Shown: positions 16,195 through 25,457 of the stretch, one piece after another | Position numbering within the stretch: position 1 is the stretch's first letter | Layout: every line of letters starts with the position of its first letter | Source of the DNA: Hyphomicrobiales bacterium | GTDB lineage: Bacteria; Pseudomonadota; Alphaproteobacteria; Rhizobiales; Rhizobiaceae | Length of the DNA stretch: 64,000 nucleotides | Assembly (NCBI GenBank): GCA_900466945.1 | Contig: UBNV01000013.1 | Location: 1-64,000 of the forward strand | Direction: 5' to 3' | Position numbers and translations under genes: made by a program | The notes under the pieces: model-generated | What the model was told of the DNA's origin: nothing | Seen by the model: the letters and a program-made list of their open reading frames with translations, nothing else | Databases searched by the model: none

Positions 16195-17001
16195 ATGCGC
16201 GACGAACTCAGCCAGGACATTTTCGGGACCTTCATTCCGGAACCGAGCCATGAGGACCCGGTGCGCCGGGCGCAGATCCAGATGAAGCGGCCGCTGCCGA
16301 AGCGCTTCTATGAGAGCGTCGGCATGGAGGAGCGTGAGAACGGCTTCTCGATCACCCTCGACGGCAAGTCGGTGAAGACCCCCGCCAAGAACCTGCTGAC
16401 GCTGCCGACTCGTGAGGCCGCTGAACTTGTGGTGGCCGAATGGGCTGGGCAGGGCGAGTTTATCGACCCCGCGACCATGCCGATCACCAAGCTCGCCAAC
16501 ACCGCGATCGATGCCGTGTCCAACAGCCTCGCCGAGGTGTTCGACGAGATCGTCCGCTTTGCCGGCACGGACATGCTCTGCTACCGCGCCGATGGTCCGA
16601 AAGAACTCATCGACCGCCAGGCGGCACGCTGGGATCCGGTGCTTTCCTGGGCAGCGACGGCCCACGGCGCCCGCTTCTTCCTAGTGGAAGGCGTCATGCA
16701 TCAGGAGCAGCCGGCCGAAGCCATTGCGGCTTATGCGCGGGCGCTGGAGCGCTACCGCGAACCCTTCCTGATCTCCTGCGTTAATGTCATGACGACGCTG
16801 ACGGGCTCGGCGGTGCTGGCACTTGCCTATGCCGATGGCGCCTTTGACCTCGACGAGGTCTGGTCGCTCGCACATCTCGATGAGGACTGGACGATCGAGC
16901 ATTGGGGCACCGATCTGGAGGCCGAGGCGAGGCGCGAGGCCCGCTACGGCGAATATGCGTCGGCCGCAGCGCTCTTCCAGGCGCTTCAGCCGCAAAGTTA
17001 A
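16195..17001 (+). CDS. ATP12-family F1-ATPase assembly chaperone
   Basis: A 268-residue protein of the ATP12 family, which in mitochondria and alphaproteobacteria helps assemble the F1 alpha subunit. Signatures include KRFYESVGM, GFSITLDGKSVKTP, LPTREAAELVVAEW and the C-terminal WTIEHWGTDLEAEARR. The ATG at 16195 is preceded by GGAG, which overlaps the stop of the HAD gene. This family is largely restricted to alphaproteobacteria and eukaryotes. Confidence 0.93.
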   Translation: MRDELSQDIFGTFIPEPSHEDPVRRAQIQMKRPLPKRFYESVGMEERENGFSITLDGKSVKTPAKNLLTLPTREAAELVVAEWAGQGEFIDPATMPITKLANTAIDAVSNSLAEVFDEIVRFAGTDMLCYRADGPKELIDRQAARWDPVLSWAATAHGARFFLVEGVMHQEQPAEAIAAYARALERYREPFLISCVNVMTTLTGSAVLALAYADGAFDLDEVWSLAHLDEDWTIEHWGTDLEAEARREARYGEYASAAALFQALQPQS

Positions 17002-17064
17002 CCGTCCACTAACCATAAATGGCGAATTGTCGGAGTGGTCCAGAATCACCAGTCCGGGGTCGTC

Positions 17065-17883
17065 ATGTTCACTCGCAGTCTCCGCATCGCCGCAGCCGTC
17101 GGGCTCCTCATGATGTTGGCATCCTGTACGCTGCTGCATGGCCGAAGCATCGAGCGGCCGCTGTTCTACTACGTCCGCAATGTCACTGTTATGGCTGACG
17201 CCCGCATTCCGCTCGACCTGATCGAAAGCGTCGATCGTCGGGTCTCGTCCGCGATTGCCGCGACACGTCCGCCCCAGGGTGCCGAACGTGTCGTGCTGCT
17301 CGTCAAGATCGACCGCCTCGGTTTCGGCGAGGGCGCACGCCGCCGTCTCGCCCAGGTGAAGTTCACGGTGACGGCGACGTCCGTCGAGACCGGTGAGCCG
17401 GTGGCTCAAGGGGCGTTCACGGTCAACAGTCCGACGGATGAACCGCGCTGGGCCCGCCAGGCTCTGGCCGAAGAGATTGCCGCGCGCATCCGTTTTGCCT
17501 TTTCGCTGACCACACCCCGCATCCGCAAGACTATGCCGCCGGCCCGAACCATATCCACGCGCCTCAAGACCGATCCGGCACCGGTGATTGTGCCAAACAC
17601 GTCGGCCGGTTCCCCGCGCGCCGCCATTGCGCCGATATCGTCGCCGCAGAAACCGGTCGTGGTCACGGCCCCTATCATTCCGACTGCACGCGTACCCCAG
17701 GAAATGGCGGCTCCGCCAGTGACCGAGACCCCGCAAGCGCGCCCCGCCGCGCCGGCGCAGCCCGCCCGTCGGTCCGCCGATATCGGTGAGGGCACACCTG
17801 TGGAGCAGGGCGCGGTCGGCACGATTCGCCTTCGGCCCGACTGCGACCCGGCCGTGACAGCGGATTGCGCGGCGGCGCCGTGA
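17065..17883 (+). CDS. Hypothetical Pro/Ala-rich lipoprotein
   Basis: A 272-residue lipoprotein: a signal peptide ending in the lipobox LASC (Cys about 18), then a folded domain to about residue 155 that resembles a small alpha/beta unit (LFYYVRNVTVMADARIP, VVLLVKIDRLGFGEG, VKFTVTATSVETG), and a long low-complexity Pro/Ala/Thr tail. The ATG at 17065 starts the signal sequence directly; the earlier in-frame start is unlikely. Predicted outer- or inner-membrane-anchored periplasmic protein of unknown role. Confidence 0.75.
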   Translation: MFTRSLRIAAAVGLLMMLASCTLLHGRSIERPLFYYVRNVTVMADARIPLDLIESVDRRVSSAIAATRPPQGAERVVLLVKIDRLGFGEGARRRLAQVKFTVTATSVETGEPVAQGAFTVNSPTDEPRWARQALAEEIAARIRFAFSLTTPRIRKTMPPARTISTRLKTDPAPVIVPNTSAGSPRAAIAPISSPQKPVVVTAPIIPTARVPQEMAAPPVTETPQARPAAPAQPARRSADIGEGTPVEQGAVGTIRLRPDCDPAVTADCAAAP

Positions 17884-17963
17884 TCCCCCACGTGGCGCAA
17901 GCGCGTATCGCAGCGCCGCAGCCATGATTGACTCGCCCCCCACCTCGGCCTAATCCTCGTCTT

Positions 17964-18310
17964 GGATGGTTTCCGGACGGCAGAGATGTGGTCCGGAGAG
18001 CAAAAGGGAATGCGAAGGCGTGGACCCATATCGGGCACACCGAACGCAGCCGACCCCGCGACTGTATTGCAGCGAGGGTTCTCCATCCGCTTTGCCGGTT
18101 TTGATGGTGACGGGTCGCGGGGTGCGACCGGCCTTTCGAAGACGGCAGGACGGAAAAGCCACTGGGGTGGCAACGCGATCAGCCGGGGCAGGACGCCTCT
18201 TTCTCTACGAATCGTCCGCTCTTTCGTGTTGCTGCAAACCCTGGGAAGGTGAGGAGAACCCGACGGTCCTTTCAAGGACCACGACCTGCGAGCCAGGAGA
18301 CCTGCCATCC
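17964..18310 (+). promoter_or_regulatory. Cobalamin riboswitch with an extended peripheral arm
   Basis: Conserved B12-riboswitch blocks appear in order: P1 5' strand GGATGG (17964-17969), AAAAGGGAATGCG, CCCCGCGACTGTAT, AAGCCACTGGGG, CTGGGAAGG, GCGAGCCAGGAGACCTGCC, and the P1 3' strand CCATCC (18305-18310). The stretch between GCCACTGGGG and CTGGGAAGG is about 70 bases, longer than usual, and its ends can pair. It lies about 200 bases before cobP. Adenosylcobalamin is expected to repress the cob operon. The region 18311-18508 holds several short hairpins, probably the expression platform. Confidence 0.93.
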
Positions 18311-18508
18311 ACGGGCATGGTGCCCACACTGGGGAGGTTTCCCCGTTGCCAGCACGGAGGTTGTCGTGGCGACGTTTTGCATCCGCGGGTCCGCGAGGCC
18401 CCGCCGGTGCCGGTTCGTCTTGACGGATCGTGCATCGATTGATTCTTCGCGCATGCCCGTAGCATGCGCCGTCGCAGTGTTGCATGCGGTCGGAGGCCTT
18501 AGGACCCC

Positions 18509-19039
18509 ATGACCGCATCCCATTCCCGATCCGTCCTGGTTCTCGGCGGTGCCCGCTCGGGCAAATCGCGTTTTGCCGAAGGTTTGGCGCGCGACACCGG
18601 CCTGGATCGCGTTTATTTGGCCACGGGCCGCGCCTGGGATGACGAGATGCGTGCACGTATCGCCGCCCACAAGGCCGACCGCGCCGATGACGGCTGGACC
18701 ACCCATGAGGAGCCGCTCGATCTCGTTGGCGCGCTGAAAGCGCTCGACAAGCCCGAGCGGGTGATCCTCGTCGACTGCCTGACGCTCTGGGTCACCAATC
18801 TGATGATGGAAGAAGGCCGTAACGTCGACGCCGATGGCGCAGCACTCGCAGCCAGCCTTAGGGAACTCCAGGCCACCGTCATCTTTGTCTCCAATGAAGT
18901 CGGCCTCGGCATCGTGCCCGAAAACAAGATGGCCCGGGCCTTTCGCGACCATGCCGGCCGTCTCCACCAAGCCATCGCCGCAGAGGCGGATGAAGTCTAT
19001 TTTATCGCGGCAGGCTTGCCGTTGAAAATGAAGGGTTGA
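18509..19039 (+). CDS. cobP: Cobinamide kinase / cobinamide-phosphate guanylyltransferase
   Basis: A 176-residue bifunctional CobP/CobU enzyme that phosphorylates adenosylcobinamide and adds GMP from GTP to make AdoCbi-GDP, late in B12 synthesis. It has a P-loop GGARSGKS at residues 13-20, followed by the [12 protein letters not shown] and RIAAHKADR segments that include the guanylylated histidine region. A GGAGG Shine-Dalgarno is present. It is the first gene after the cobalamin riboswitch and is followed by cobW after three bases. Confidence 0.96.
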   Translation: MTASHSRSVLVLGGARSGKSRFAEGLARDTGLDRVYLATGRAWDDEMRARIAAHKADRADDGWTTHEEPLDLVGALKALDKPERVILVDCLTLWVTNLMMEEGRNVDADGAALAASLRELQATVIFVSNEVGLGIVPENKMARAFRDHAGRLHQAIAAEADEVYFIAAGLPLKMKG

Positions 19040-19042
19040 ACC

Positions 19043-20119
19043 ATGTTGCAGCAAAAGATCCCCGCCACCGTCATCACCGGCTTTCTGGGGGCCGGCAAGA
19101 CCACCATCATCCGCAACATGCTGATGAATGCCGGCGGCAAGAAGATCGCGCTGATCATCAATGAATTCGGCGATCTCGGCGTCGATGGCGACGTGCTGAA
19201 GGGCTGTGGCGCGGACAACTGCACCGAGGACGACATTATCGAACTGACCAATGGCTGCATCTGCTGCACGGTCGCCGACGACTTCGTGCCGACCATGCTC
19301 AAGCTGCTCGAGCGTGACGTGAAGCCCGACCACATCGTCATCGAGACTTCGGGTCTGGCGCTGCCGCAGCCACTGGTCGCCGCCTTCAACTGGCCCGACA
19401 TCCGGACCCGCGTCACCGTCGATGGTGTCGTGACCGTGGTCGACAGCGCGGCCGTCGCCGCCGGTCGTTTTGCCGACGACCACGACGCGGTCGCCGCCCA
19501 GCGCGCCGAGGACGACAATCTCGACCACGAAAGCCCGATCGAAGAACTCTTCGAGGATCAGTTGACTTGCGCCGACCTCATCGTCCTCAACAAGACCGAC
19601 CTGCTCGACGCTGCCGGCATCGCCGCCGTGCGCGCGGAAGTGACCGGCCGCACCAGCCGCAAGCCATCGATGATTGAGGCGAAGAACGGCGAAGTGCCTT
19701 CACTCGTCCTGCTCGGCATTGGCGCCAGCACCGAAGACGACATCGACAACCGCAAGTCGCATCACGAGCTGGAGCATGAGGCGCTGCATGCTTCGGGCGA
19801 AGACCACGACCATCATCACGATCACGACGAGTTCGAAAGCTTCGTGCTCAAGCTCGGGGCAATCAAGGACGCATCCGATTTCATCGATCGCCTGAAGCCT
19901 GTCATCGAAAAGCACGACATCCTGCGCCTGAAGGGCTTCATCGACGTGCCGGGCAAGCCGATGCGCCTTGTCATCCAGGCCGTCGGCACCCGCATCGACA
20001 CCTATTTCGACCGTCCCTGGACATCGAGCGAAAAGCGCGAGACGCGGATCGTTGTCATCGGTCTGCATGAATGGGATTTCGGTGCGGTCGTTGAAGACGT
20101 CCAGGCAGCGGCCGGCTGA
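19043..20119 (+). CDS. cobW: CobW, COG0523 GTPase in cobalamin synthesis
   Basis: A 358-residue G3E-family P-loop GTPase with Walker A GFLGAGKTT near the N-terminus, the metal-binding CxCC motif (NGCICCTVADD), and NKTD for guanine recognition. A His/Asp-rich loop follows (about 245-265, HDHHHDHDE) before the CobW C-terminal domain. CobW is thought to supply cobalt to the CobNST chelatase. It sits between cobP and cobN, three bases from each, in one operon. Confidence 0.96.
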   Translation: MLQQKIPATVITGFLGAGKTTIIRNMLMNAGGKKIALIINEFGDLGVDGDVLKGCGADNCTEDDIIELTNGCICCTVADDFVPTMLKLLERDVKPDHIVIETSGLALPQPLVAAFNWPDIRTRVTVDGVVTVVDSAAVAAGRFADDHDAVAAQRAEDDNLDHESPIEELFEDQLTCADLIVLNKTDLLDAAGIAAVRAEVTGRTSRKPSMIEAKNGEVPSLVLLGIGASTEDDIDNRKSHHELEHEALHASGEDHDHHHDHDEFESFVLKLGAIKDASDFIDRLKPVIEKHDILRLKGFIDVPGKPMRLVIQAVGTRIDTYFDRPWTSSEKRETRIVVIGLHEWDFGAVVEDVQAAAG

Positions 20120-20122
20120 TCC

Positions 20123-23100
20123 ATGCATCTCCTGCTTGCCCAGAAGGGATCGATCAGCGACGGCGACGAGGCGATCGATCTCGGCCAGACGCCGGGGGAC
20201 GTGCTGTTCCTCTCGGCGGCCGACACGGAGCTGGCTGCGATCGCGGCCGCCGTGGAGGCGAGGGGCGAGCAGGCGGTTCGCTGGCGGCTTGCCAGCCTGA
20301 TGGCGCTCAAGCATCCGATGTCGGTCGATACCTACATCGAACGCACGGCACGCCATGCGCGGCTGATCGTCGTCAGGGCGTTGGGTGGAGCAAGCTACTT
20401 CCACTACGCGCTGGAGGCGCTGCACGCCTCAGCCCACCGCAGCGGTGCGGGCATCGTCGTGCTCCCCGGTGACGACAAGCCGGACGAGGGGTTGGCGCAC
20501 TTCCAAGCCTGCAGCGACGAGGACCGACAGGCTCTCTGGACCTATTTGACCGAAGGCGGGGCGGGGAATGCCTCGGCTTTCGTCGCCTATGCCGAGGCCT
20601 TGCTCGATGGCACCGATCGGCCGGAGCCTGCGCGTCCGCTGTTGAAGGCCGGCATCTGGTGGCCGGGCCGGGGCGTGGTCGGGGTTGATGAGTGGGAGAG
20701 GCTGGCCTTTCCTTCTCCCCGTTCACGGGGAGAAGGTGCCCGAAGGGCGGATGAGGGGCGTAGCTCTACGCAAGATCAGGCCCTCACCGTGAGAGGGAAT
20801 GTCGCCCCCATCTGCTTCTACCGCGCCCTTGTCCAGAGCGGCGAAACGGCCCCTGTCGAGGCCATGGTCGAAGCCTTGAAAGCTCAGGGCCTGATCGCGC
20901 TGCCGGTCTTCGTCTCCAGCCTTAAGGATCAGGTTTCGGTCGATACGCTGCGCGCCATCTTCACCCGCTTCCCCCCATCGGTGGTCGTCAATACGACCGG
21001 TTTCGCCGTCTCGACCCCGGGCGCGGAAAAGCCGTCGACCGTACTCGACGAGACGGGCGCCGTCGTGCTGCAGGCGATCTTCTCCTCTTCGCCGCGTACC
21101 ACCTGGGAGAATTCGAGCCAGGGCTTGAGCGCCCGCGATCTGGCGATGAGTGTCGCCCTGCCGGAAGTCGACGGCCGTGTGCTGACGCGCGCCGTCTCCT
21201 TCAAGTCTAGGGCGCGGTTCGATGAGCGGGTTGAGGCCAATCTCGTCAGTCACGAGCCGGATGTCGGTCGCATGCGCTTCGTCGCCGAACTGGGTGCCAA
21301 CTGGGCGAAGCTTCGCGGGACCGAAGCTGCGGATCGCCGGGTTGCCTTGATCATGGCCAACTACCCGAACCGTGACGGACGCCTCGGCAACGGCGTCGGT
21401 CTCGATACGCCAGCAGGCACGATCGAAGTGGTGCGCGCCATGCGCGACGCCGGTTACGACGTCGCCGATCTGCCGGTCGACGGGGACGCATTGATGCAGG
21501 CCTTGATGGCCGGGCCGACCAATGCGGCGAATGACGGGCGCGTCATTCGCGAACAGATTTCCGTAAGCGATTACAGAAAGTTCTTTCATGATCTTCCTAA
21601 AGAGGTTCAGGATCGCGTCACCGCGCGCTGGGGTGCGCCAGAGGCCGATCCCTTCCATCTCGATGGGGCCTTCGCGCTGCCGCTGATGCGCTTCGGCAAG
21701 CTCATGATCGGCATCCAGCCGGCGCGTGGCTACAACATCGATCCCAAGGAAAGCTACCATTCGCCGGACCTCGTACCGCCGCATGGCTACCTCGCCTTCT
21801 ACGCCTTCCTGAGGCGGGAATTCGGCGCTCAAGCGGTGATCCATATGGGCAAGCACGGCAATCTCGAATGGCTACCCGGCAAGGCTTTGGCGCTGTCGGA
21901 AACCTGCTTCCCCGAAGCCGTCCTCGGGCCGCTCCCGCATCTCTATCCCTTTATCGTCAATGATCCCGGCGAAGGCACGCAAGCGAAGCGCCGGACCTCC
22001 GCCGTCATCATCGACCACCTGACGCCGCCGTTGACGCGGGCCGAGAGCTACGGACCGCTCAAGGACCTTGAAGCGCTGGTCGATGAGTATTATGAGGCAT
22101 CGGGCGGCGATCCGCGCCGGCTGGTCCTTTTGAAGAAACAGATCCTGGAACTGATCGCCGATATCGGTCTCGACCAGGATGCCGGCATTGCCAAGGGCGA
22201 GGCGGAAGATCAAGCGCTGGAGAAGCTAGACGCCTATCTCTGCGACCTCAAGGAAATGCAGATCCGTGATGGACTGCACATTTTCGGGCTCGCGCCCGAG
22301 GGGCGTTTGCTGACGGATCTCGTCGTGGCCTTGGCCCGGGTGCCACGCGGTGAGGGCGAGGGTGGTGATGCCAGCCTGCAGCGGGCGATTGCGTGGGATC
22401 TGCTGAAGACTGAAGGCTTCGACCCCCTCGACTGCGTCATGTCAGATCCCTGGACCGGTCCGAGGCCCGAGATTCTTGCCGATCTCACCGGTGCCCCTTG
22501 GCGCACCAAGGGCGATACCGTCGAACGCATCGAGCTACTCGCCGCACAGCTGGTCGCCGGCGAGATCGCCTGCCCGGATGATTGGCCGCGCACCCGCGCC
22601 GTTCTCGCTGAAATCAAAACCCGCCTAAAGCCTGCCGTCGTCTCCTCCGGTCCCGGCGAAATTGAGGGCCTGCTGAAGGGTCTCGGCGGCCAATTCGTGC
22701 CCCCGGGCCCCTCAGGCGCTCCCACGCGCGGGCGACCTGACGTCCTGCCCACAGGGCGAAACTTCTACTCCGTCGACAGCCGCGCAGTCCCCACGCCGGC
22801 GGCTTACGAACTCGGCAAGAAATCCGCCGAGCTTTTGATCCAGCGTTATGTGCAGGACCATGGCGAATGGCCTGTTTCCTTCGGCATCACCGCCTGGGGC
22901 ACGTCGAACATGCGCACCGGCGGCGATGATATCGCCCAGGCCCTGGCCCTCATCGGCGTTAAGCCGCTCTGGGACATGGCCTCGCGCCGCGTCACCGGCT
23001 TCGAGGTGATCCCGACGGCGATCCTCGGACGCCCGCGAGTCGACGTGACGCTGCGCATTTCCGGCTTCTTCCGCGATGCCTTCCCCGAGCAGATCGCACT

Positions 23101-23947
23101 CTTCGACAAGGCGGTGCGCGCCGTGGCCGCCCTTGACGAAGATGAGGGCGACAATCCGATTGCGGCCCGTGTGCGAGCCGAAACCGAGAAGCTGAAAGGC
23201 GAGGGGCTGGACGAAAAGCAGGCCGCCCGCCGCGCTGGCTACCGCGTCTTTGGCTCCAAGCCCGGCGCTTATGGCGCGGGCCTGCAAGCACTGATCGACG
23301 AAAAGGGTTGGACCGACCGCGCCGATCTCGCCGAGAGCTATCTCGTCTGGGGTGGCTATGCCTATGGAGCAGGCGAGGAGGGCAAGGCGGAACGCGGGCT
23401 GTTCGAGGAGCGGCTGCGCTCCGTTCAGGCCGTGGTGCAAAACCAGGACAACCGCGAACACGACCTGCTCGACAGCGACGACTACTACCAGTTCGAAGGC
23501 GGCATGACGGCGGCGATTGAACATGTCGCTGGCATCAGGCCGAAGGTCTATCACAACGACCATTCGCGACCCGAAAAGCCCGTAATCCGCAGCCTTGAGG
23601 AAGAGATCGGCCGCGTCGTGCGGGCCCGTGTCGTCAACCCGAAGTGGATCGAGGGTGTCATGCGCCACGGCTACAAGGGCGCTTTCGAGATCACTGCCAC
23701 GGTGGACTACATGTTCGCCTTCGCCGCAACGACGGGTGCCGTCCGCGACCATCATTTCGAGGCCGTCTACCAGGCCTTCATTCTAAATGAGCGCGTGCGC
23801 GACTTCATGGCCGAGAAGAATGCACCGGCCCAGAAGGAACTGGCCGAGCGCCTGATCGAAGCGATCGACCGCGGCCTGTGGACGCCGAAGAGCAATTCAG
23901 CCAAGTTCACGTTGAGCGAAATGGTCGATGGAGGTGTGCATGCCTGA
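20123..23947 (+). CDS. cobN: Cobaltochelatase large subunit CobN
   Basis: A 1274-residue subunit that binds hydrogenobyrinic acid a,c-diamide and, with CobS-CobT, inserts Co2+ using ATP in the aerobic pathway. Family segments include HMGKHGNLEWLPGKALALSE, DHLTPPLTRAESYG, WGTSNMRTGGDDIAQ and the C-terminal ANDxDYYQFEGGM-like QDNREHDLLDSDDYYQF. Around residues 197-225 the reading frame runs through a short palindromic repeat of rhizobial intergenic type, apparently an in-frame insertion near the N-terminal part. The stop overlaps the next gene. Confidence 0.97.
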   Translation: MHLLLAQKGSISDGDEAIDLGQTPGDVLFLSAADTELAAIAAAVEARGEQAVRWRLASLMALKHPMSVDTYIERTARHARLIVVRALGGASYFHYALEALHASAHRSGAGIVVLPGDDKPDEGLAHFQACSDEDRQALWTYLTEGGAGNASAFVAYAEALLDGTDRPEPARPLLKAGIWWPGRGVVGVDEWERLAFPSPRSRGEGARRADEGRSSTQDQALTVRGNVAPICFYRALVQSGETAPVEAMVEALKAQGLIALPVFVSSLKDQVSVDTLRAIFTRFPPSVVVNTTGFAVSTPGAEKPSTVLDETGAVVLQAIFSSSPRTTWENSSQGLSARDLAMSVALPEVDGRVLTRAVSFKSRARFDERVEANLVSHEPDVGRMRFVAELGANWAKLRGTEAADRRVALIMANYPNRDGRLGNGVGLDTPAGTIEVVRAMRDAGYDVADLPVDGDALMQALMAGPTNAANDGRVIREQISVSDYRKFFHDLPKEVQDRVTARWGAPEADPFHLDGAFALPLMRFGKLMIGIQPARGYNIDPKESYHSPDLVPPHGYLAFYAFLRREFGAQAVIHMGKHGNLEWLPGKALALSETCFPEAVLGPLPHLYPFIVNDPGEGTQAKRRTSAVIIDHLTPPLTRAESYGPLKDLEALVDEYYEASGGDPRRLVLLKKQILELIADIGLDQDAGIAKGEAEDQALEKLDAYLCDLKEMQIRDGLHIFGLAPEGRLLTDLVVALARVPRGEGEGGDASLQRAIAWDLLKTEGFDPLDCVMSDPWTGPRPEILADLTGAPWRTKGDTVERIELLAAQLVAGEIACPDDWPRTRAVLAEIKTRLKPAVVSSGPGEIEGLLKGLGGQFVPPGPSGAPTRGRPDVLPTGRNFYSVDSRAVPTPAAYELGKKSAELLIQRYVQDHGEWPVSFGITAWGTSNMRTGGDDIAQALALIGVKPLWDMASRRVTGFEVIPTAILGRPRVDVTLRISGFFRDAFPEQIALFDKAVRAVAALDEDEGDNPIAARVRAETEKLKGEGLDEKQAARRAGYRVFGSKPGAYGAGLQALIDEKGWTDRADLAESYLVWGGYAYGAGEEGKAERGLFEERLRSVQAVVQNQDNREHDLLDSDDYYQFEGGMTAAIEHVAGIRPKVYHNDHSRPEKPVIRSLEEEIGRVVRARVVNPKWIEGVMRHGYKGAFEITATVDYMFAFAATTGAVRDHHFEAVYQAFILNERVRDFMAEKNAPAQKELAERLIEAIDRGLWTPKSNSAKFTLSEMVDGGVHA
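20711..20798. repeat. Short palindromic repeat inside cobN
   Basis: CCTTCTCCCCG-TTCA-CGGGGAGAAGG is a perfect 11-base-pair inverted repeat (20711-20736). It is followed by GTGCCCGAAGGGCGGATGAGGGG, a second dyad GCGTAG-CT-CTACGC (20758-20771), and CCCTCACCGTGAGAGGG. This arrangement is typical of short palindromic elements scattered between genes in rhizobial genomes. Here it lies in frame inside cobN and is translated. Confidence 0.7.
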
Positions 23948-24359
23948 CGTTCAGGATGGAAAGCCGTTGGTTTTGAGCGGCCATTGCCTGTGCGGTGGGG
24001 TGCGCTTCCGCACAACTGGCCTCGTTCGCTCTTCCGGCCATTGCCATTGCGAAAGCTGCCGGCGCGCTGCCTCCTCGCCGGTCACCACCTTCTTCACAGT
24101 TCCGCGCAAGGGAGCGGAACTCGCGGGTGAAAGCCTCCGCTACTACGCGTCTTCGCCCGGCGTGCGCCGCGGCTTTTGCGGCAGTTGCGGATCGCCGATG
24201 TCCTTTGAGACGAAACGCCGACCTGACGATATCGATCTGTATGTGGCGAGCCTTGATGAAGGCCTTTCGGTTCCGATCCGCGAGCACTGGCACTGGGACG
24301 AACGCGTCGACTGGTTGCATGTCGCCGACGACCTGCCGAAGAGCGAGGGCGGCGTGTGA
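23940..24359 (+). CDS. GFA-family (CENP-V-like) zinc-binding protein
   Basis: A 139-residue protein of the glutathione-dependent formaldehyde-activating (GFA/CENP-V) fold. The Zn-binding cysteines are in GHCLCGGVRF, CHCESCRRAA and FCGSCGSPM. The enzymatic role of most members is unknown. The ATG at 23940 overlaps the cobN stop by eight bases and has GGAGG five bases upstream, so it is in the cob operon. A second GFA protein occurs after cobM at the far end of the cluster. Confidence 0.9.
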   Translation: MPDVQDGKPLVLSGHCLCGGVRFRTTGLVRSSGHCHCESCRRAASSPVTTFFTVPRKGAELAGESLRYYASSPGVRRGFCGSCGSPMSFETKRRPDDIDLYVASLDEGLSVPIREHWHWDERVDWLHVADDLPKSEGGV

Positions 24360-24802
24360 CGAAGTCGGTGCATATCGAACTGGTGGAGGGTGATGACGCT
24401 CTCCTGACCGGAGCCGTCGATGCCATTCTCGATGAGGCAGCCAAAGCGCAGGGACACCCGTTCGAGGGCCGAAAGGTTCAGCTGCGGGCCGTGGACGCTC
24501 ACGGCAAGATGTTGGGCGGGCTGATTGGTGCCCATCTGCAGCACTGGTTCTTCGTCAAGCTTCTCGCTGTTTCGCCCGAGGCGCGCGGCGGCGGCATCGG
24601 TGCGCAGTTGCTCGCACGAGCCGAAGCCATGGCGCGCGAGGATGGTCTCGTCGGGATCTATCTCGACACCTTCGAATTCCAGGCGCCGCGCTTCTACCTC
24701 CGCGAGGGCTATCGCAAGATCGGCCGCTTGCCGAAGGTCGGAGAAGCCCCGCAGCGGATCTGGTTTGCAAAAGAATTCAACGACACCGGGAGTACGACAT
24801 GA
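24356..24802 (+). CDS. GNAT-family acetyltransferase
   Basis: A 148-residue N-acetyltransferase with the acetyl-CoA-binding motif A (LAVSPEARGGGIGAQLLARAEAMA) and the C-terminal LDTFEFQAPRFYLREGYRKIG typical of GNAT enzymes. The start is GTG at 24356, inside the stop region of the GFA gene (GTGTGA). Its end overlaps the cobO start by four bases, so it is translated within the cobalamin operon. The substrate is unknown. Confidence 0.9.
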   Translation: MTKSVHIELVEGDDALLTGAVDAILDEAAKAQGHPFEGRKVQLRAVDAHGKMLGGLIGAHLQHWFFVKLLAVSPEARGGGIGAQLLARAEAMAREDGLVGIYLDTFEFQAPRFYLREGYRKIGRLPKVGEAPQRIWFAKEFNDTGSTT

Positions 24803-25431
24803 CCGAGGAAACCACTGCTACCGGCGAAGCCGATCTCGCCCGCCACGCGGAAAAAATGGCCAAGAAGAAGGCCGCGCGCGACAAGATCATGGCGACGAAG
24901 ACGGGCGAGAAAGGCCTGATCATCGTTCATACCGGCAAGGGCAAGGGCAAGTCGTCCGCCGCCTTCGGCATGATCTTCCGCCACATCGCCCACGGCAAGA
25001 AATGCGCCGTTGTCCAGTTCATCAAGGGCGCCATGTCGACTGGCGAACGGGACATGATCCTCAAGCATTTCTCGGATCTATGCGATTTCCACACCATGGG
25101 TGAAGGCTTCACCTGGGAAACCCAGGACAAGGCGCGCGATATCGAGATGGCGCAGGCCGCCTGGGCGAAGGCCAAGGAATTGATCCGCGATCCCTTGAAT
25201 TCCATGGTGCTGCTCGATGAGGTAAACATCGCCATCCGCTACGACTATATCGATCTTGCCGAGGTGCTGGAGTTCCTAGCGACCGAAAAGCCTCCGATGA
25301 CGCATGTCGTGCTGACCGGCCGCAACGCCAAGGACGAGTTGATCGAACTTGCCGATCTCGTAACCGAGATGGAACTGGTGAAGCACCCGTTCCGCTCGGG
25401 CATCAAGGCTCAGATCGGGGTCGAGTACTAG
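24799..25431 (+). CDS. cobO: Cob(I)yrinic acid a,c-diamide adenosyltransferase
   Basis: A 210-residue CobA/CobO-type ATP:corrinoid adenosyltransferase that attaches the 5'-deoxyadenosyl group to Co(I). It has the reversed-topology P-loop TGKGKGKSS near residue 50, QFIKGAMSTGE and the VLLDEVNIAIRYDYID segment. It overlaps the GNAT gene by ATGA. Its product works after CobN and cobalt reduction. After it the operon breaks at a convergent toxin-antitoxin pair. Confidence 0.96.
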   Translation: MTEETTATGEADLARHAEKMAKKKAARDKIMATKTGEKGLIIVHTGKGKGKSSAAFGMIFRHIAHGKKCAVVQFIKGAMSTGERDMILKHFSDLCDFHTMGEGFTWETQDKARDIEMAQAAWAKAKELIRDPLNSMVLLDEVNIAIRYDYIDLAEVLEFLATEKPPMTHVVLTGRNAKDELIELADLVTEMELVKHPFRSGIKAQIGVEY

Positions 25432-25457
25432 TAGGCGTACGGCCCATGGCTGAGTAC

